64,000 nucleotides of DNA from CALHVX01 sp039198065 (lineage in GTDB: Bacteria > Pseudomonadota > Gammaproteobacteria > Pseudomonadales > Azotimanducaceae): assembly GCA_039198065.1 (NCBI GenBank), contig JBCCTU010000001.1, positions 1-64,000 of the forward strand, in the 5' to 3' direction. This document shows, one piece after another, positions 32,718-41,350 of this stretch. Numbering within the stretch: position 1 is the first letter of the stretch; each line of letters starts with the position of its first letter. The position numbers were made by a program, and so were the translations under genes. Under the pieces are notes generated by a model. That model ran no database searches and had not been told where the DNA came from. It saw only the letters and a list, made by a program, of their open reading frames with translations.

Positions 32718-33225
32718 CGGTACCGATCGCAGCAGACCCGCAGACGACCTGTTTTGGCTGGAAGCGGGAGTGCTCTGCGGTCGTTCGGGCCCGAACCGGA
32801 TTCCCTGGAATCTCGCGGACATTTGCGGCTTGGGAATCCGCGGTGTTTTGTCCGTCAACGATGGCGAGTCGGTGTATGCCGATGAACTTGCGCAACACAA
32901 CCTCGCGTATCGGTGTGTCCCCCTGGCTGCCAACGCGCCACCGGAAGCCGGTGACCTTGAGCTCTGCCTCGAACGGCTGCCGATCGCCTACGGGTTCGTT
33001 GCCGATGTCGTTTCAGCAGCCGGTCCTGTGCTGGTGCATTGCCGCCAGGGCAAGGATCGCACGGGGCTCTTTATGGCCTATGCCCTGATGCAGCGGCACG
33101 CGCTGGATCCTGCCGCAGCGATCGAGCGGGTCAAGCGCGTACGGCCGAACGCGCTCTCTGCGACGGGGTGGGAGCGGTTCGGTTTAGACGTGCTTTCCGC
33201 CGCGGGCGCTACACGCGAGGGCTGA
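32710..33225 (+). CDS. Dual-specificity protein phosphatase-like (171 aa)
   Basis: ATG 32710 overlaps the lipoprotein gene. VLVHCRQGKDRTGLFMAY contains the CX5R catalytic loop of cysteine-based phosphatases. An Asp at a plausible general-acid position occurs before it. Protein, phosphoinositide or nucleotide phosphatase activity are all possible. Confidence 0.86.
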   Translation: MTDGTDRSRPADDLFWLEAGVLCGRSGPNRIPWNLADICGLGIRGVLSVNDGESVYADELAQHNLAYRCVPLAANAPPEAGDLELCLERLPIAYGFVADVVSAAGPVLVHCRQGKDRTGLFMAYALMQRHALDPAAAIERVKRVRPNALSATGWERFGLDVLSAAGATREG

Positions 33226-33329
33226 CCCGACCCTCGTGGTGTTGCGCGGTGTTATCGACTGCCTGAATCCAGTTGAACCCCAGGGATGTGAGCCGTAGGG
33301 TCGGTGGCTCAAGGACATCGGTACACGCT

Positions 33330-33803
33330 ATGCCTCTCGCCACGCTTCAGCCGCAGGACTTCACCGCGGTTACGGAACTGTTAACGAGCAACAGCCTGCT
33401 TGCAATGGACCTGACGCCGGCGGATATGGACACCTTCATCGGCTGTCGATCCGAGGGTGAGTTGGTCGCCGTGGGCGCGCTTCAGTCATTCGGTGCTCAT
33501 GGCCTGCTTCGGTCCATCGCAACGAATCCACGCTTTCGCGGCCGGGGCTGCGCCGCCGAAATCGTGCGCCAGCTCGAAGCGAACGCCGATCAGGACCACC
33601 TTGACGCCGTCTACCTGCTGACAGAAATCGCGGAACCTTTCTTTGAAGCCCGCGGCTACACGCGCGTCGCTCGGGAGCACGCCCCTGAGTCGTTACGATC
33701 GACGCCCCAGTTCGCCGAGCTGTGCCCGGACGTCGCCGCGTGCATGGTCAAACGCCTGCCCGGCGAGCAGCCGTCGCCCTCGTTGGAAGACACCCGAGAC
33801 TGA
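33330..33803 (+). CDS. ArsN2-like GNAT N-acetyltransferase (157 aa)
   Basis: I start at ATG 33330. The ends HGLLRSIATNPRFRGRG, AVYLLTEIAEPFFEARG and HAPESLRSTPQFAELCPD, CMVKRL match the ArsN2 arsenic-resistance-associated GNAT group. No arsenic gene (arsR, arsB, arsC) lies nearby, so a role in arsenic resistance is not supported by context. The name reflects family resemblance only. Confidence 0.7.
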   Translation: MPLATLQPQDFTAVTELLTSNSLLAMDLTPADMDTFIGCRSEGELVAVGALQSFGAHGLLRSIATNPRFRGRGCAAEIVRQLEANADQDHLDAVYLLTEIAEPFFEARGYTRVAREHAPESLRSTPQFAELCPDVAACMVKRLPGEQPSPSLEDTRD

Positions 33804-33806
33804 TCC

Positions 33807-34325
33807 GTGTTGGTTCCTTGGAACCTGCGCCCTGCGCTGCTTCTCGTACTGGTCGCAGGCGGCCTCGGCAGCGTCGGCCCTACGGCTTACGCCTGCACGT
33901 TAGACCCGGGTTTCTTGCCTGCACAGCCCCCCGAACCGAGCTTGGATACGCCTAAGCACTCACTGAATCGGCCAACGGTTGAGCTCGTATCGATCGATCG
34001 CGGCACCGACGCACAAACCGCCTGTGCTGCCTGGGGCACCCTGACCCTCAGGATTGATGGTTACGACCCTGAACATCAGTGGGGTTTGCGCGTCAAACTC
34101 GTCGAGGGTGCATTTCCCGAAAGCGAGCTTCCAGCCGAACCCGTTACCCCGCTCTCAGGGCCGGACGGATTTTTTGTTCGCTTACGCTGGCTGGATCTCC
34201 CGAACGGTCGCCGCTATACGTCGCCCGTCAAGGCACGCATCGCCATCGAGCTGCTCGCGAACACGGGCCAGGTCAGCAAACCGGGTTACGTGAACATTAA
34301 CCATCCCGGCGGTGGACTGCCCTAG
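33807..34325 (+). CDS. Secreted hypothetical protein (172 aa)
   Basis: GTG 33807. The signal peptide VLVPWNLRPALLLVLVAGGL ends near AYAC. The mature protein has beta-strand-like stretches (LTLRIDGYDPEHQWGLRVKL). Two Cys, at AYACTLDPG and QTACAAWG, may form a disulfide. Family not recognised. Ends 7 bp before the convergent HupE/UreJ-like gene. Confidence 0.6.
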   Translation: MLVPWNLRPALLLVLVAGGLGSVGPTAYACTLDPGFLPAQPPEPSLDTPKHSLNRPTVELVSIDRGTDAQTACAAWGTLTLRIDGYDPEHQWGLRVKLVEGAFPESELPAEPVTPLSGPDGFFVRLRWLDLPNGRRYTSPVKARIAIELLANTGQVSKPGYVNINHPGGGLP

Positions 34326-34331
34326 CGGCAG

Positions 34332-34916
34332 CTACCAGAACTTCGCCTGCGCCATCAGCATCAACGAGGTCCCAAAGGCAGCACCGGACACGAACAGATT
34401 CCACTCCCGGTGCTTCACGCCCACGAGGTTCTGGAACACGAACGACAGGGCAACGATCGCGGCCACTACGACAATCTGGCCAGCTTCGATACCAACGTTG
34501 AACCCCAGCAGCGGCACCACCACGGAGTCGCTGCCCATGAGCAACGCACGAAAGTAGTTCGAGAAGCCCATGCCATGAATCAAGCCAAAGAACAGGGCCA
34601 TGGCGTAATGCTGGCCCATGCCTCGGCTTCCCCCGTCGGGCGGTTCCCGTAGAACATTGTGCACGGCGGTGAGCAGAATCGTGGTCGGGATCAGAAACTC
34701 GATGAACTGAGATGGAATGCTTGCATCACTCAACGAGACCCAGGCCAGCGTCACGCTGTGACCGACGGTGAAGGCGGTGACGAGAATCAGGATACGCCGC
34801 CATTCGCTCAGTCGGTAGACGGCGGTCAGCGCCACCAGAAAGAGCATGTGATCGAAGCCGGCGAAGTCTGATATGTGTTCGAAGCCGAGCTTCAGGTAAA
34901 GGCCGATGGGCTGCAT
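34332..34916 (-). CDS. HupE/UreJ-type membrane protein (194 aa)
   Basis: GFDHMLFLVALTA, AFTVGHSVTLAW and FFGLIHGMGFS are the metal-binding-like His motifs of the HupE/UreJ_2 family, with about six membrane segments. HupE and UreJ take part in nickel uptake, but this subgroup often occurs with DUF6702-like secreted proteins and has no proven role. It follows such a gene by 1 bp, so both are probably co-transcribed. Confidence 0.8.
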   Translation of the reverse strand: MQPIGLYLKLGFEHISDFAGFDHMLFLVALTAVYRLSEWRRILILVTAFTVGHSVTLAWVSLSDASIPSQFIEFLIPTTILLTAVHNVLREPPDGGSRGMGQHYAMALFFGLIHGMGFSNYFRALLMGSDSVVVPLLGFNVGIEAGQIVVVAAIVALSFVFQNLVGVKHREWNLFVSGAAFGTSLMLMAQAKFW

Positions 34917-34917
34917 A

Positions 34918-35391
34918 TCAGTACGAAAATCGGAGGGCGGGGGTTTCTTTATTCAGCATAAAACTCTTCAGCTCGCCATCTACATCTAGGTAGACGATGT
35001 TGCTCTGATCAAAGAACAGGTCGGTGAACACGGTGTTATGAATTTCAAGGGAGCGGAGCGGTGGCGCCTGTTCAGATTCAATCAGCAGAACGAGCGCCTG
35101 ATTCGCGCCCTCCCCGCTCAGGGTCTTAGACTTTATGCGTAGATCGACACGTTCGCCGTTCGCTTTTACGTAGAAGTAGTCGTAGAGATACGACAGCAAC
35201 AGCGGGACGGCGTTTGGCGACTCGTTAGGCTGACAAAACGCGAGTGCAGCGCTGTTTGGATCAAACACCAAGGCTTCGTTCACGTCTGTCAAAAACAGTC
35301 GCAGGCTGATCGTCAGCAGTGACTGTTCCGCCCGGTACTCAATCTCGCTCAGCGACAACCGCAGCGGGTGCGCGGTAGCCGCCATCGACAC
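34918..35391 (-). CDS. DUF6702-like secreted protein (157 aa or longer)
   Basis: The mature part HPLRLSLSEIEYRAEQSLLT, SLRLFLTDVNEALVF matches DUF6702. From GTG 35391 the signal peptide would be only partial. The frame runs upstream without a stop to a CTG at 35469, giving LLRLFVGCALFTGVSMAATA, a good signal peptide. That CTG overlaps the stop of the upstream dipeptidase gene (CTGA) and lies 8 nt after GGAG, so initiation at CTG or translational coupling is likely. A HupE/UreJ-like gene follows. Confidence 0.7.
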   Translation of the reverse strand: MSMAATAHPLRLSLSEIEYRAEQSLLTISLRLFLTDVNEALVFDPNSAALAFCQPNESPNAVPLLLSYLYDYFYVKANGERVDLRIKSKTLSGEGANQALVLLIESEQAPPLRSLEIHNTVFTDLFFDQSNIVYLDVDGELKSFMLNKETPALRFSY

Positions 35392-35465
35392 GCCGGTGAA
35401 CAGAGCACACCCGACGAACAGACGCAGCAGCGCGCCCCAAGATTTTCCCGGCGCCTTGCGGCGTA

Positions 35466-36743
35466 TCAGGACTGCATCTCCTCAGCCACAGCGATGACGT
35501 CCCGGAACACGCGCATCAGGTTGCCGCTCCAGATTTTTTCGATCTGTGCTTCCGTGTACCCCCGCCGAACCAGCTCAATGGTGATATTCATAACTTCACT
35601 GGCGTCGAAGATGCCTTCTATGCCACCGCCACCGTCGAAGTCGCAGCCAATGCCCACGTGATCGATACCAGCGACCGCCACGATGTGGTCAATGTGGTCG
35701 ACGACGTGTTCAACGGTTGCCGGCGGGTTTGGGAACTTCTTGTTGATGTCGTTGAACGCGGCACGCATGGCTTGGCGTTCTTCTTTGGTCATTTCACTCG
35801 CGGGCTTCATGCCGTCGCGCAGCGCCGTAATGGCCGCCTCGCGCTCGGGGTTCTCCGGCGCGGTCCGCAAATAGTCTGAAAGCATGGTCAATTGCACAAC
35901 GCCGCCGTTCTCGGCCATCAGCCTGAGCATCTCGTCGGTCATGTTGCGCTTATGATCGGTAACGGAACGGGCGTTCGAGTGGCTGGCAATGATGGGTGCT
36001 TTAGACACAGCGATCGCGTCGTAGAACACCTCGTCACTGCCGTGGGACACATCCACCATGATGCCCAGCCGATTCATCTCCGCGACCACTTCTTCGCCGA
36101 AAGGACTGATGCCACCGTGCTCCGGGCCTTTGGAATCCGTCGCTGAATCGGCGAGATCGTTGTTGGTTGAATGAACGAGCGTGATATAGCGAACGCCTTT
36201 GTCGTAGTAGAGCTCAACATTCGAGATATCGCCGCCAATGGGGTAGCCGTTCTCGATGCCAAGATAAATCGCGCGCTTGCCAGCTTTCTCAAGCGCATAG
36301 GCGTCCTCGGGGTCCAACGCAAGGCCCGCAAGCTCGGCGTTCGTCTCCGTCGATTCGATGACCGCGTCGATCATCTGCAGACCCAATTCCTTTGCTTTCT
36401 GATGACCCTCGTCGTTACGGATGTCCTGTGCCACGAACGCGGCGAAGAAAATCGCGTCCAACCCGCCCTCTTTCATGCGCGGATAATCGACCTTAGAGCC
36501 GGTCTCGTTCGGATCGTGACGCTCGGCCAGGTCAAAGCCGGGCTCGATCATGCGCAGCGGAGTGTCGGCGTGGGTGTCCAGCGTCAGTACGCGGTCATGG
36601 ATCGCAAGCGCGCGAGCAATCAGCTCCGCCTCGGTTTCCGCTGCCGGCTGAGCCGTGTCGGCGGTGTCCGGCGCGGTGGCGCAGGACGCAAGGAATGCAC
36701 TCAACAGGAGCAGGCTGACAAAGAATTTCAGGGTGCGAAGCAT
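35466..36743 (-). CDS. Membrane dipeptidase, M19 family, lipoprotein (425 aa)
   Basis: I start at M 36743 because the signal peptide MLRTLKFFVSLLLLSAFLAS plus the lipobox ASC follow directly. The zinc ligands appear in TLDTHADTP (HxD), and further His/Glu in the later blocks (DVSHGSDEVFYD, SHSNARSVTDH). The gene product should hydrolyse dipeptides at the membrane. The long open frame upstream to 37040 has no homology. Confidence 0.9.
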   Translation of the reverse strand: MLRTLKFFVSLLLLSAFLASCATAPDTADTAQPAAETEAELIARALAIHDRVLTLDTHADTPLRMIEPGFDLAERHDPNETGSKVDYPRMKEGGLDAIFFAAFVAQDIRNDEGHQKAKELGLQMIDAVIESTETNAELAGLALDPEDAYALEKAGKRAIYLGIENGYPIGGDISNVELYYDKGVRYITLVHSTNNDLADSATDSKGPEHGGISPFGEEVVAEMNRLGIMVDVSHGSDEVFYDAIAVSKAPIIASHSNARSVTDHKRNMTDEMLRLMAENGGVVQLTMLSDYLRTAPENPEREAAITALRDGMKPASEMTKEERQAMRAAFNDINKKFPNPPATVEHVVDHIDHIVAVAGIDHVGIGCDFDGGGGIEGIFDASEVMNITIELVRRGYTEAQIEKIWSGNLMRVFRDVIAVAEEMQS

Positions 36744-36941
36744 GATGTAGACCGTATGACGACTGAGGGACAATGCACGCCATACTCGCCCAGCGCCCAG
36801 AGAATGCCAAGCATGCAAAGCGTCAATCGAATCAACAGGGTCAAGAAGGTCATGGCGTGTGTCGCGGACGTGGCGGCGCTTGCCGAAGCGTCGAAAGACA
36901 CGGAAACTCGAGCGACCGGGTTGTAGCGATCGCCTTGTAGC

Positions 36942-36975
36942 GACCGTCTTTTCGCGACCGTCTTTTCGCGACCGG
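36942..36975. repeat. Short tandem repeat, 14-nt unit
   Basis: GACCGTCTTTTCGC occurs twice in tandem (36942-36955 and 36956-36969) and continues with GACCGG. It lies between the divergent dipeptidase gene and the small secreted protein gene, in the region where their promoters should be. Confidence 0.6.
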
Positions 36976-37005
36976 CAATGCGCAGGAACAACCGAACCAA
37001 AACCT

Positions 37006-37356
37006 ATGACCAGGCCACCCGTACTCATGATGTTGCTCATCGTTGCTCCGGCAATGATGCTGCCCGCGCTGACGCAGGCGCGACCCGAGGTGGCGAAAGC
37101 CGGCAGGCTCTACCCGAAGATCGCTGCTGCCTACCCAGACGCTCGGCTCAGCCCCGCCGAAGTGACCTATGCACAGATGCAGGGCAAGTGTCTGGTAGGC
37201 CTTAAGGACATCAACTTCAGAAAGAAGCAGGAGTTTGATCCGGTCGCGGAGTGGACCAACTATCGGTCACTATCTCTGCTGGAACAGTTTCCACCCTGCA
37301 CGGTGCTGATCATGATGGAAACAGCCCGCAAGGACCTTATGGAGGAGCAACCCTGA
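37006..37356 (+). CDS. Secreted hypothetical protein (116 aa)
   Basis: ATG 37006. The signal peptide MTRPPVLMMLLIVAPAMMLP ends TQA-R. The mature part (VAKAGRLYPKIAAAYPDARL, AQMQGKCLVGLKDI) has two Cys. Divergent from the dipeptidase gene, and the stop TGA overlaps a CTG that may open the next gene. Family unknown. Confidence 0.6.
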   Translation: MTRPPVLMMLLIVAPAMMLPALTQARPEVAKAGRLYPKIAAAYPDARLSPAEVTYAQMQGKCLVGLKDINFRKKQEFDPVAEWTNYRSLSLLEQFPPCTVLIMMETARKDLMEEQP

Positions 37357-37397
37357 TCGAGCAACACCTCACATCGCCCCGGGACCCAGGGCGCATC

Positions 37398-37616
37398 TTG
37401 TTTCAGCTCTGGGTCTGGATCAGCCTGATGCTAATCGCGACGGGCTGTTCACTAGACGCCAGCACGACCGTCAACCTCGGCAACGTGCCCATCGGCACCC
37501 AGATTGCAGAACTGCAGGCCGCCCAGGACGCCGGCGCGTTAACTGCTGCAGAGTTCGAGGAAGCCAAAGCCCGGTTGCTGGCATCGCTTGAGCCCCTAGG
37601 GGAATCCGCCGACTAA
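37398..37616 (+). CDS. SHOCT-domain lipoprotein (72 aa)
   Basis: The most plausible start is TTG 37398, giving MFQLWVWISLMLIATGC with lipobox IATGC. The C-terminal half (QIAELQAAQDAGALTAAEFE, AKARLLASLE) is a SHOCT motif, a short helical hairpin found at the ends of many envelope proteins. The frame is also open to a CTG at 37352 that overlaps the previous stop (CTGA). The start is therefore uncertain. Confidence 0.6.
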   Translation: MFQLWVWISLMLIATGCSLDASTTVNLGNVPIGTQIAELQAAQDAGALTAAEFEEAKARLLASLEPLGESAD

Positions 37617-37703
37617 GACTGCCAGTCAGTGGGCGTTCGATTGTCATACAGAAAGGTTAGGGGCTGGTGTGGAACCAGACCCGGTGGAACACTTTAACGC
37701 GCT

Positions 37704-38144
37704 ATGAGTACTGACGAACCGCAGCAAGGCCCACCCCACACTACCCCGGTACAGACTTTTCGATCGGCCGTCGACTGGTGGTTCTACGCCGTGCTGCTGT
37801 TCGTGTGCGGAACCCTAATCACGACAGCTTTGGCGGTATTGCAAACGCCATCAACCCTTGGCCTCGCAAGTGTTGGCGTCTCCGCGATCATTGCCCTGGG
37901 ACTGCCGTTCTGGCTTCTCGTCTCGACGCGATACCAGGTTACCGGCTCCCGGTTGCTGGTTCGCAGTGGCCCCTTCAGTTGGCACATCGAGCGCGCCGAA
38001 ATCTCGTCTGTTACAGACTCAAACTCTCCGATCTCGTCCCCGGCGTTGTCGCTGAAGCGCCTCGAGATTCGCTACGGCGACGGCCGATTCGTGCTGGTGT
38101 CCCCAGCGGATCGTAACGGGTTTCTGGACGCACTAAATGCTTGA
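37704..38144 (+). CDS. PH-domain-like membrane protein (146 aa)
   Basis: ATG 37704. Two membrane segments (about residues 26-46 and 50-72) are followed by a small beta-rich domain (TRYQVTGSRLLVRSGPFSWH, LKRLEIRYGDGRFVLVSPAD) like bacterial PH domains (YdbS/YdbT-like). It should sit in the inner membrane. Role unknown. Confidence 0.75.
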   Translation: MSTDEPQQGPPHTTPVQTFRSAVDWWFYAVLLFVCGTLITTALAVLQTPSTLGLASVGVSAIIALGLPFWLLVSTRYQVTGSRLLVRSGPFSWHIERAEISSVTDSNSPISSPALSLKRLEIRYGDGRFVLVSPADRNGFLDALNA

Positions 38145-38281
38145 CCGAGAGTGCGGCAATTCCATCCGGCCTTCCATTAGAAAGAAGCGTTTCCAGCTGA
38201 GACCTTTGGCCCGGTGCGCACGCTTTGTCGTTAAGGAAGTGCGGAAAGGCCTGATACGGAGCGTGCCGTTCCTTCGCCGTA

Positions 38282-38313
38282 GCCGCCATGCCGCCATGCC
38301 GCCATGCCGCCAA
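38282..38313. repeat. Tandem GCCGCCAT octamers
   Basis: Four units of GCCGCCAT (the last GCCGCCAA) lie in the 253-bp spacer after the PH-domain gene. The spacer contains no convincing gene. Confidence 0.6.
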
Positions 38314-38397
38314 GTGCCGGTACCCTAACCGATACCCTAGCCAACGCTTTGGATGCTCATAACCGCAGCTAGGTGCGTACGCCACGAGAGGAAAACA

Positions 38398-38745
38398 ATG
38401 CTGATTGGAGTCTATGAACGAATCGCACTGCTCATCGGTGGGCAAACCAAACTCCTGTTAATCGCCGCTGCCATCTGCTTCGCAATTCCACTTACGAGCG
38501 TCGGCGCGATCATCAGCGGAGAACAGAGACCCGGCGCCATTTTCAGCCTCTTTGGCTCCGGGCTCATCCTCTGGGGCCTGCAGATGTGCAGCAGCTGGTA
38601 TCACCCAAGCACCGGCTCAATGCGGATCGGCGATGGCGTCGCGGTGAGTGGTTTCCGCGAAATCATGCGCGAACTGACGGCGAGTTTTCTGTTCATCTAT
38701 TTCCTTGGTGGCCTGGCGCTGCTCATCTTGCCGCTGCGTTGGTAA
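38398..38745 (+). CDS. Small membrane protein (115 aa)
   Basis: ATG 38398 preceded by GAGGAAAACA. About three hydrophobic segments (residues 20-38, 49-66 and 95-113). The motif GLQMCSSWYHPSTGSMRIGD lies in a loop. Its TAA lies within a TTGGTAA that can also start the next gene. Family unknown. Confidence 0.65.
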   Translation: MLIGVYERIALLIGGQTKLLLIAAAICFAIPLTSVGAIISGEQRPGAIFSLFGSGLILWGLQMCSSWYHPSTGSMRIGDGVAVSGFREIMRELTASFLFIYFLGGLALLILPLRW

Positions 38746-39194
38746 CCGAACGCTCTACCCCGGCCTATCGCTTGCGACCGGCGACAGAAGCAGATCGAGA
38801 AGCCATGATGGCGCTGGCTCATGAAGGTTTGAGGCCACATATCGAAGCGCTCCGCCCCTGGAACGACGAAGAAGAACAAGCGGGGTTCGTCGCACATTTC
38901 GAGCCCAGGGCGATTCAAATCATTCAGGTTGAACACCGTGATGTGGGTTACTTCAAACTCGTGAATCACGGCAGCCATCGATTCCTTGAAGGCATCTATC
39001 TCGCCAGCTCAGTGCGCAACCGTGGCCTGGGCACGGCCGTGCTCAAAGCGCTGATGGCGGAAAACACAGCGTTACGACTGCGCGTGCTGCACACGAATCC
39101 GGCGCGAGCGCTTTACCGCCGCCTGGGTTTCCGGCTCCTGAAATCGGCGGAGCAGTCCGATACCCTAGAGTTTCGACCCGGCGCTGCGCCATGA
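38739..39194 (+). CDS. GNAT N-acetyltransferase (151 aa)
   Basis: TTG 38739 overlaps the previous stop (TTGGTAA), giving VTERSTPAYRLRPATEADRE. The acetyl-CoA loop is IYLASSVRNRGLGTAVLKAL and the second motif HTNPARALYRRLGFRL. Substrate unknown. Its last 4 nt (ATGA) overlap the next gene. Confidence 0.82.
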   Translation: MVTERSTPAYRLRPATEADREAMMALAHEGLRPHIEALRPWNDEEEQAGFVAHFEPRAIQIIQVEHRDVGYFKLVNHGSHRFLEGIYLASSVRNRGLGTAVLKALMAENTALRLRVLHTNPARALYRRLGFRLLKSAEQSDTLEFRPGAAP

Positions 39195-39529
39195 GCACGC
39201 TACGGCTGTTCGTATACGGCACCTTGCAACCTGGAGGGCCGAACGAACACATCCTCGCACCGCTCAACGGCCACTGGATGCCAGCCTACGTACGGGGCGT
39301 CTTGCATGAGCAAGGCTGGGGTGCGGCGCAGGGTTATCCGGGTCTCGTGCTCACCACATCTGGGACACCAATTCATGGACAGGTGATCACTTCCGCACAG
39401 CTCAAGAGCTGCTGGGAATCACTCGACCATTTCGAGGGCGACGAGTATGAGCGGCAAGTGACACACGCGTTCCTGAGGGATGGGTCGACGGTTACCGCGT
39501 TCGTTTACGCGCTGCGCGCAGCCGCGTGA
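39191..39529 (+). CDS. Gamma-glutamylcyclotransferase-like protein (112 aa)
   Basis: ATG 39191. RLFVYGTLQPGGPNEHIL and QLKSCWESLDHFEGDEYERQ are the YGTL and catalytic-Glu motifs of the GGCT-like superfamily. In bacteria the activity is often not gamma-glutamylcyclotransfer, but the fold is clear. Overlaps the upstream GNAT gene by 4 nt. Confidence 0.88.
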   Translation: MSTLRLFVYGTLQPGGPNEHILAPLNGHWMPAYVRGVLHEQGWGAAQGYPGLVLTTSGTPIHGQVITSAQLKSCWESLDHFEGDEYERQVTHAFLRDGSTVTAFVYALRAAA

Positions 39530-39589
39530 CCTTCTGCTCCCGCATCGAAGTGCGCGCCCGAGGTCGTCGCGGGCCAAAGGCAAACCACG

Positions 39590-40111
39590 ATGGCTGACAC
39601 CAGAGCCCACCCAGAACCGGTTCTCATACGCGTTGAGAAGCCCTCAGATCACGCCGAAATAGCCCGGCTGACGACGCTCGCCTTTGCTCCGCAACCCTAC
39701 GCTGCTGGCGACGAAGCAGAGGTCGTCGATCGGTTGCGTTCGCACCGCGCACTGGCCCTCTCCCTCGTTGCCGTTTCGGGCACGGCGATCGTCGGTCATG
39801 CAGCCTTCTCACCCGCTGACGGTTCAGACGATCAGCACTGGTTCGCGCTGGGCCCGATCTCCGTGCACCCCTCGCGACAACACCAGGGCATCGGCACGAT
39901 GCTCATCAAACAGGGTCTCGATCAACTAAAGGCCTGGTCCGCCGCGGGGTGCATACTTACCGGCAACCCTGCGTACTACCAGCGCTTCGGCTGGCAGCCG
40001 AGTCCCAGCAACGCGCCAACGAACGAACCGGCCGAGTTCTTCATGGTCAAGCTACTCAGCGGACGGTTACCGACTGGGCGCTTCGCCTTCCACCGGGCCT
40101 TTTACGGCTAG
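39590..40111 (+). CDS. GNAT N-acetyltransferase, YhbS-like (173 aa)
   Basis: ATG 39590. The loop ISVHPSRQHQGIGTMLIKQG is typical, with a later GCILTGNPAYYQRFGWQPS matching the YhbS-type group. The C-terminal EFFMVKLLSGRL is also common there. Substrate unknown. Downstream 160 bp show no gene. Confidence 0.85.
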   Translation: MADTRAHPEPVLIRVEKPSDHAEIARLTTLAFAPQPYAAGDEAEVVDRLRSHRALALSLVAVSGTAIVGHAAFSPADGSDDQHWFALGPISVHPSRQHQGIGTMLIKQGLDQLKAWSAAGCILTGNPAYYQRFGWQPSPSNAPTNEPAEFFMVKLLSGRLPTGRFAFHRAFYG

Positions 40112-40271
40112 CCAAGGATTCCTCGAATGGCTGGCGGCGCATCCTGCGCTTGGTTATCGTGCCGGTGACGATGTCTGACACCCGCACGAACGCTGCCACG
40201 ATGCTTACGATCCGCCACTTCCACTGCGCTGGACCCGCTACGCAGCGTCTTCCCGGAGCCGTCGCGTGCCG

Positions 40272-40715
40272 ATGACAGAATCAGCGCATAAACCACCAGC
40301 TTTGAGTACCGCCCTGGCCGCGATCGTTGAAAGCTATCCGGCCGTCGCGCAGCGGCGCTTCGCCGCACTTCGTCGGTTGCTCTACACGACCGCCCATCAG
40401 CGGTGCGATCTCGGCGGCGTAGATGAAGGGCTCAGGTGGGGAGAACCCGCCTTTCTGCCGCGAAAACCAAACCGGGGCACAACGCTCCGTGTGGCTTTGA
40501 AGGCGACGACACCTGAGCATCTTGGCGTTTACTTCAGCTGTCAATCGCGCATGATCAGCACGCTGCGCACGCTGTATCCGGACTTCGACTATGAAGGAAA
40601 CCGCGCATTACTCATTCCGCTGAGCGGGCGTCTGCCGCGCAAGGAGATCAGCCACTGCATAGCGCTGGCGTTCACCTACCACAGCTGGAAGAACACCGCG
40701 ATGGCCCGGGCGTAA
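40272..40715 (+). CDS. DUF1801-domain protein (147 aa)
   Basis: ATG 40272 (GTG 40266 also possible). The pattern LRWGEPAFLPRKPNRGTTLR, then YEGNRALLIPLSGRLPRKEI, is the DUF1801 (YdhG-like) motif. Members of this family are small and of unknown function. Ends 18 bp before a GNAT gene on the same strand. Confidence 0.72.
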   Translation: MTESAHKPPALSTALAAIVESYPAVAQRRFAALRRLLYTTAHQRCDLGGVDEGLRWGEPAFLPRKPNRGTTLRVALKATTPEHLGVYFSCQSRMISTLRTLYPDFDYEGNRALLIPLSGRLPRKEISHCIALAFTYHSWKNTAMARA

Positions 40716-40733
40716 GCGCGACGCGCAGCGACG

Positions 40734-41315
40734 ATGAACGACACAAGCGAGTCGGCATTCCAGCCCCTACCGGTCCTCAATTCAGATCGGCTACGTTTGC
40801 GTGCGTTCAGTATGAGCGATGCCGTCGCCGTAACCCGGCTTGCCGGGCATCGACGAATCGCTGATACCACGCAGGAAATTCCGCACCCCTACGACGAAGC
40901 GATGGCCGAACGCTGGATCGCTAGCCATCGCGCCCGCATCGAAGACCGTGCACTGGTGCCCTATGCCATCACACTGGTCGACGATCATCGATTGGTCGGA
41001 GCGATCAGCCTGACGCTGGAACCCGCCTACACCCGAGCCGAACTCGGATACTGGATCGGAGTACCGTTCTGGGGCCGCGGCTTTGCGACGGAAGCCGCCG
41101 CACTACTGCTGAACTATGGCTTCGACCGACTCGGGTTGAGGCGCATTCACGCTCAGTACCTTGCTCGCAATCCGGCGTCCGGCCGCGTACTTGAGAAGCT
41201 CGGGTTCAAGGCGGAAGGCTTGCTCCGCCAACACAGTATGAAGTGGGGGCGTCCCGAGGACTTAAAACTCGTGGGCCTGTTGAGCGATGAGTGGCAGGCG
41301 CAGATTTCCTGCTAG
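40734..41315 (+). CDS. GNAT N-acetyltransferase, RimJ/RimL type (193 aa)
   Basis: ATG 40734. LNSDRLRLRAFSMSDAVAVT at the N terminus, the ELGYWIGVPFWGRGFATEAA loop, and RNPASGRVLEKLGFKAEG are classic. Substrate unknown. It directly precedes the selenoprotein gene (35 bp gap). Confidence 0.88.
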   Translation: MNDTSESAFQPLPVLNSDRLRLRAFSMSDAVAVTRLAGHRRIADTTQEIPHPYDEAMAERWIASHRARIEDRALVPYAITLVDDHRLVGAISLTLEPAYTRAELGYWIGVPFWGRGFATEAAALLLNYGFDRLGLRRIHAQYLARNPASGRVLEKLGFKAEGLLRQHSMKWGRPEDLKLVGLLSDEWQAQISC

Positions 41316-41350
41316 GATGGAACGCGTTGCATCGCTCCCAGGACATCGCC

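Noticed and set aside
38137..38328. 63-codon ORF after the PH-domain gene
   Set aside because: It runs through the octamer repeat, is low in complexity at the end and has no good start.
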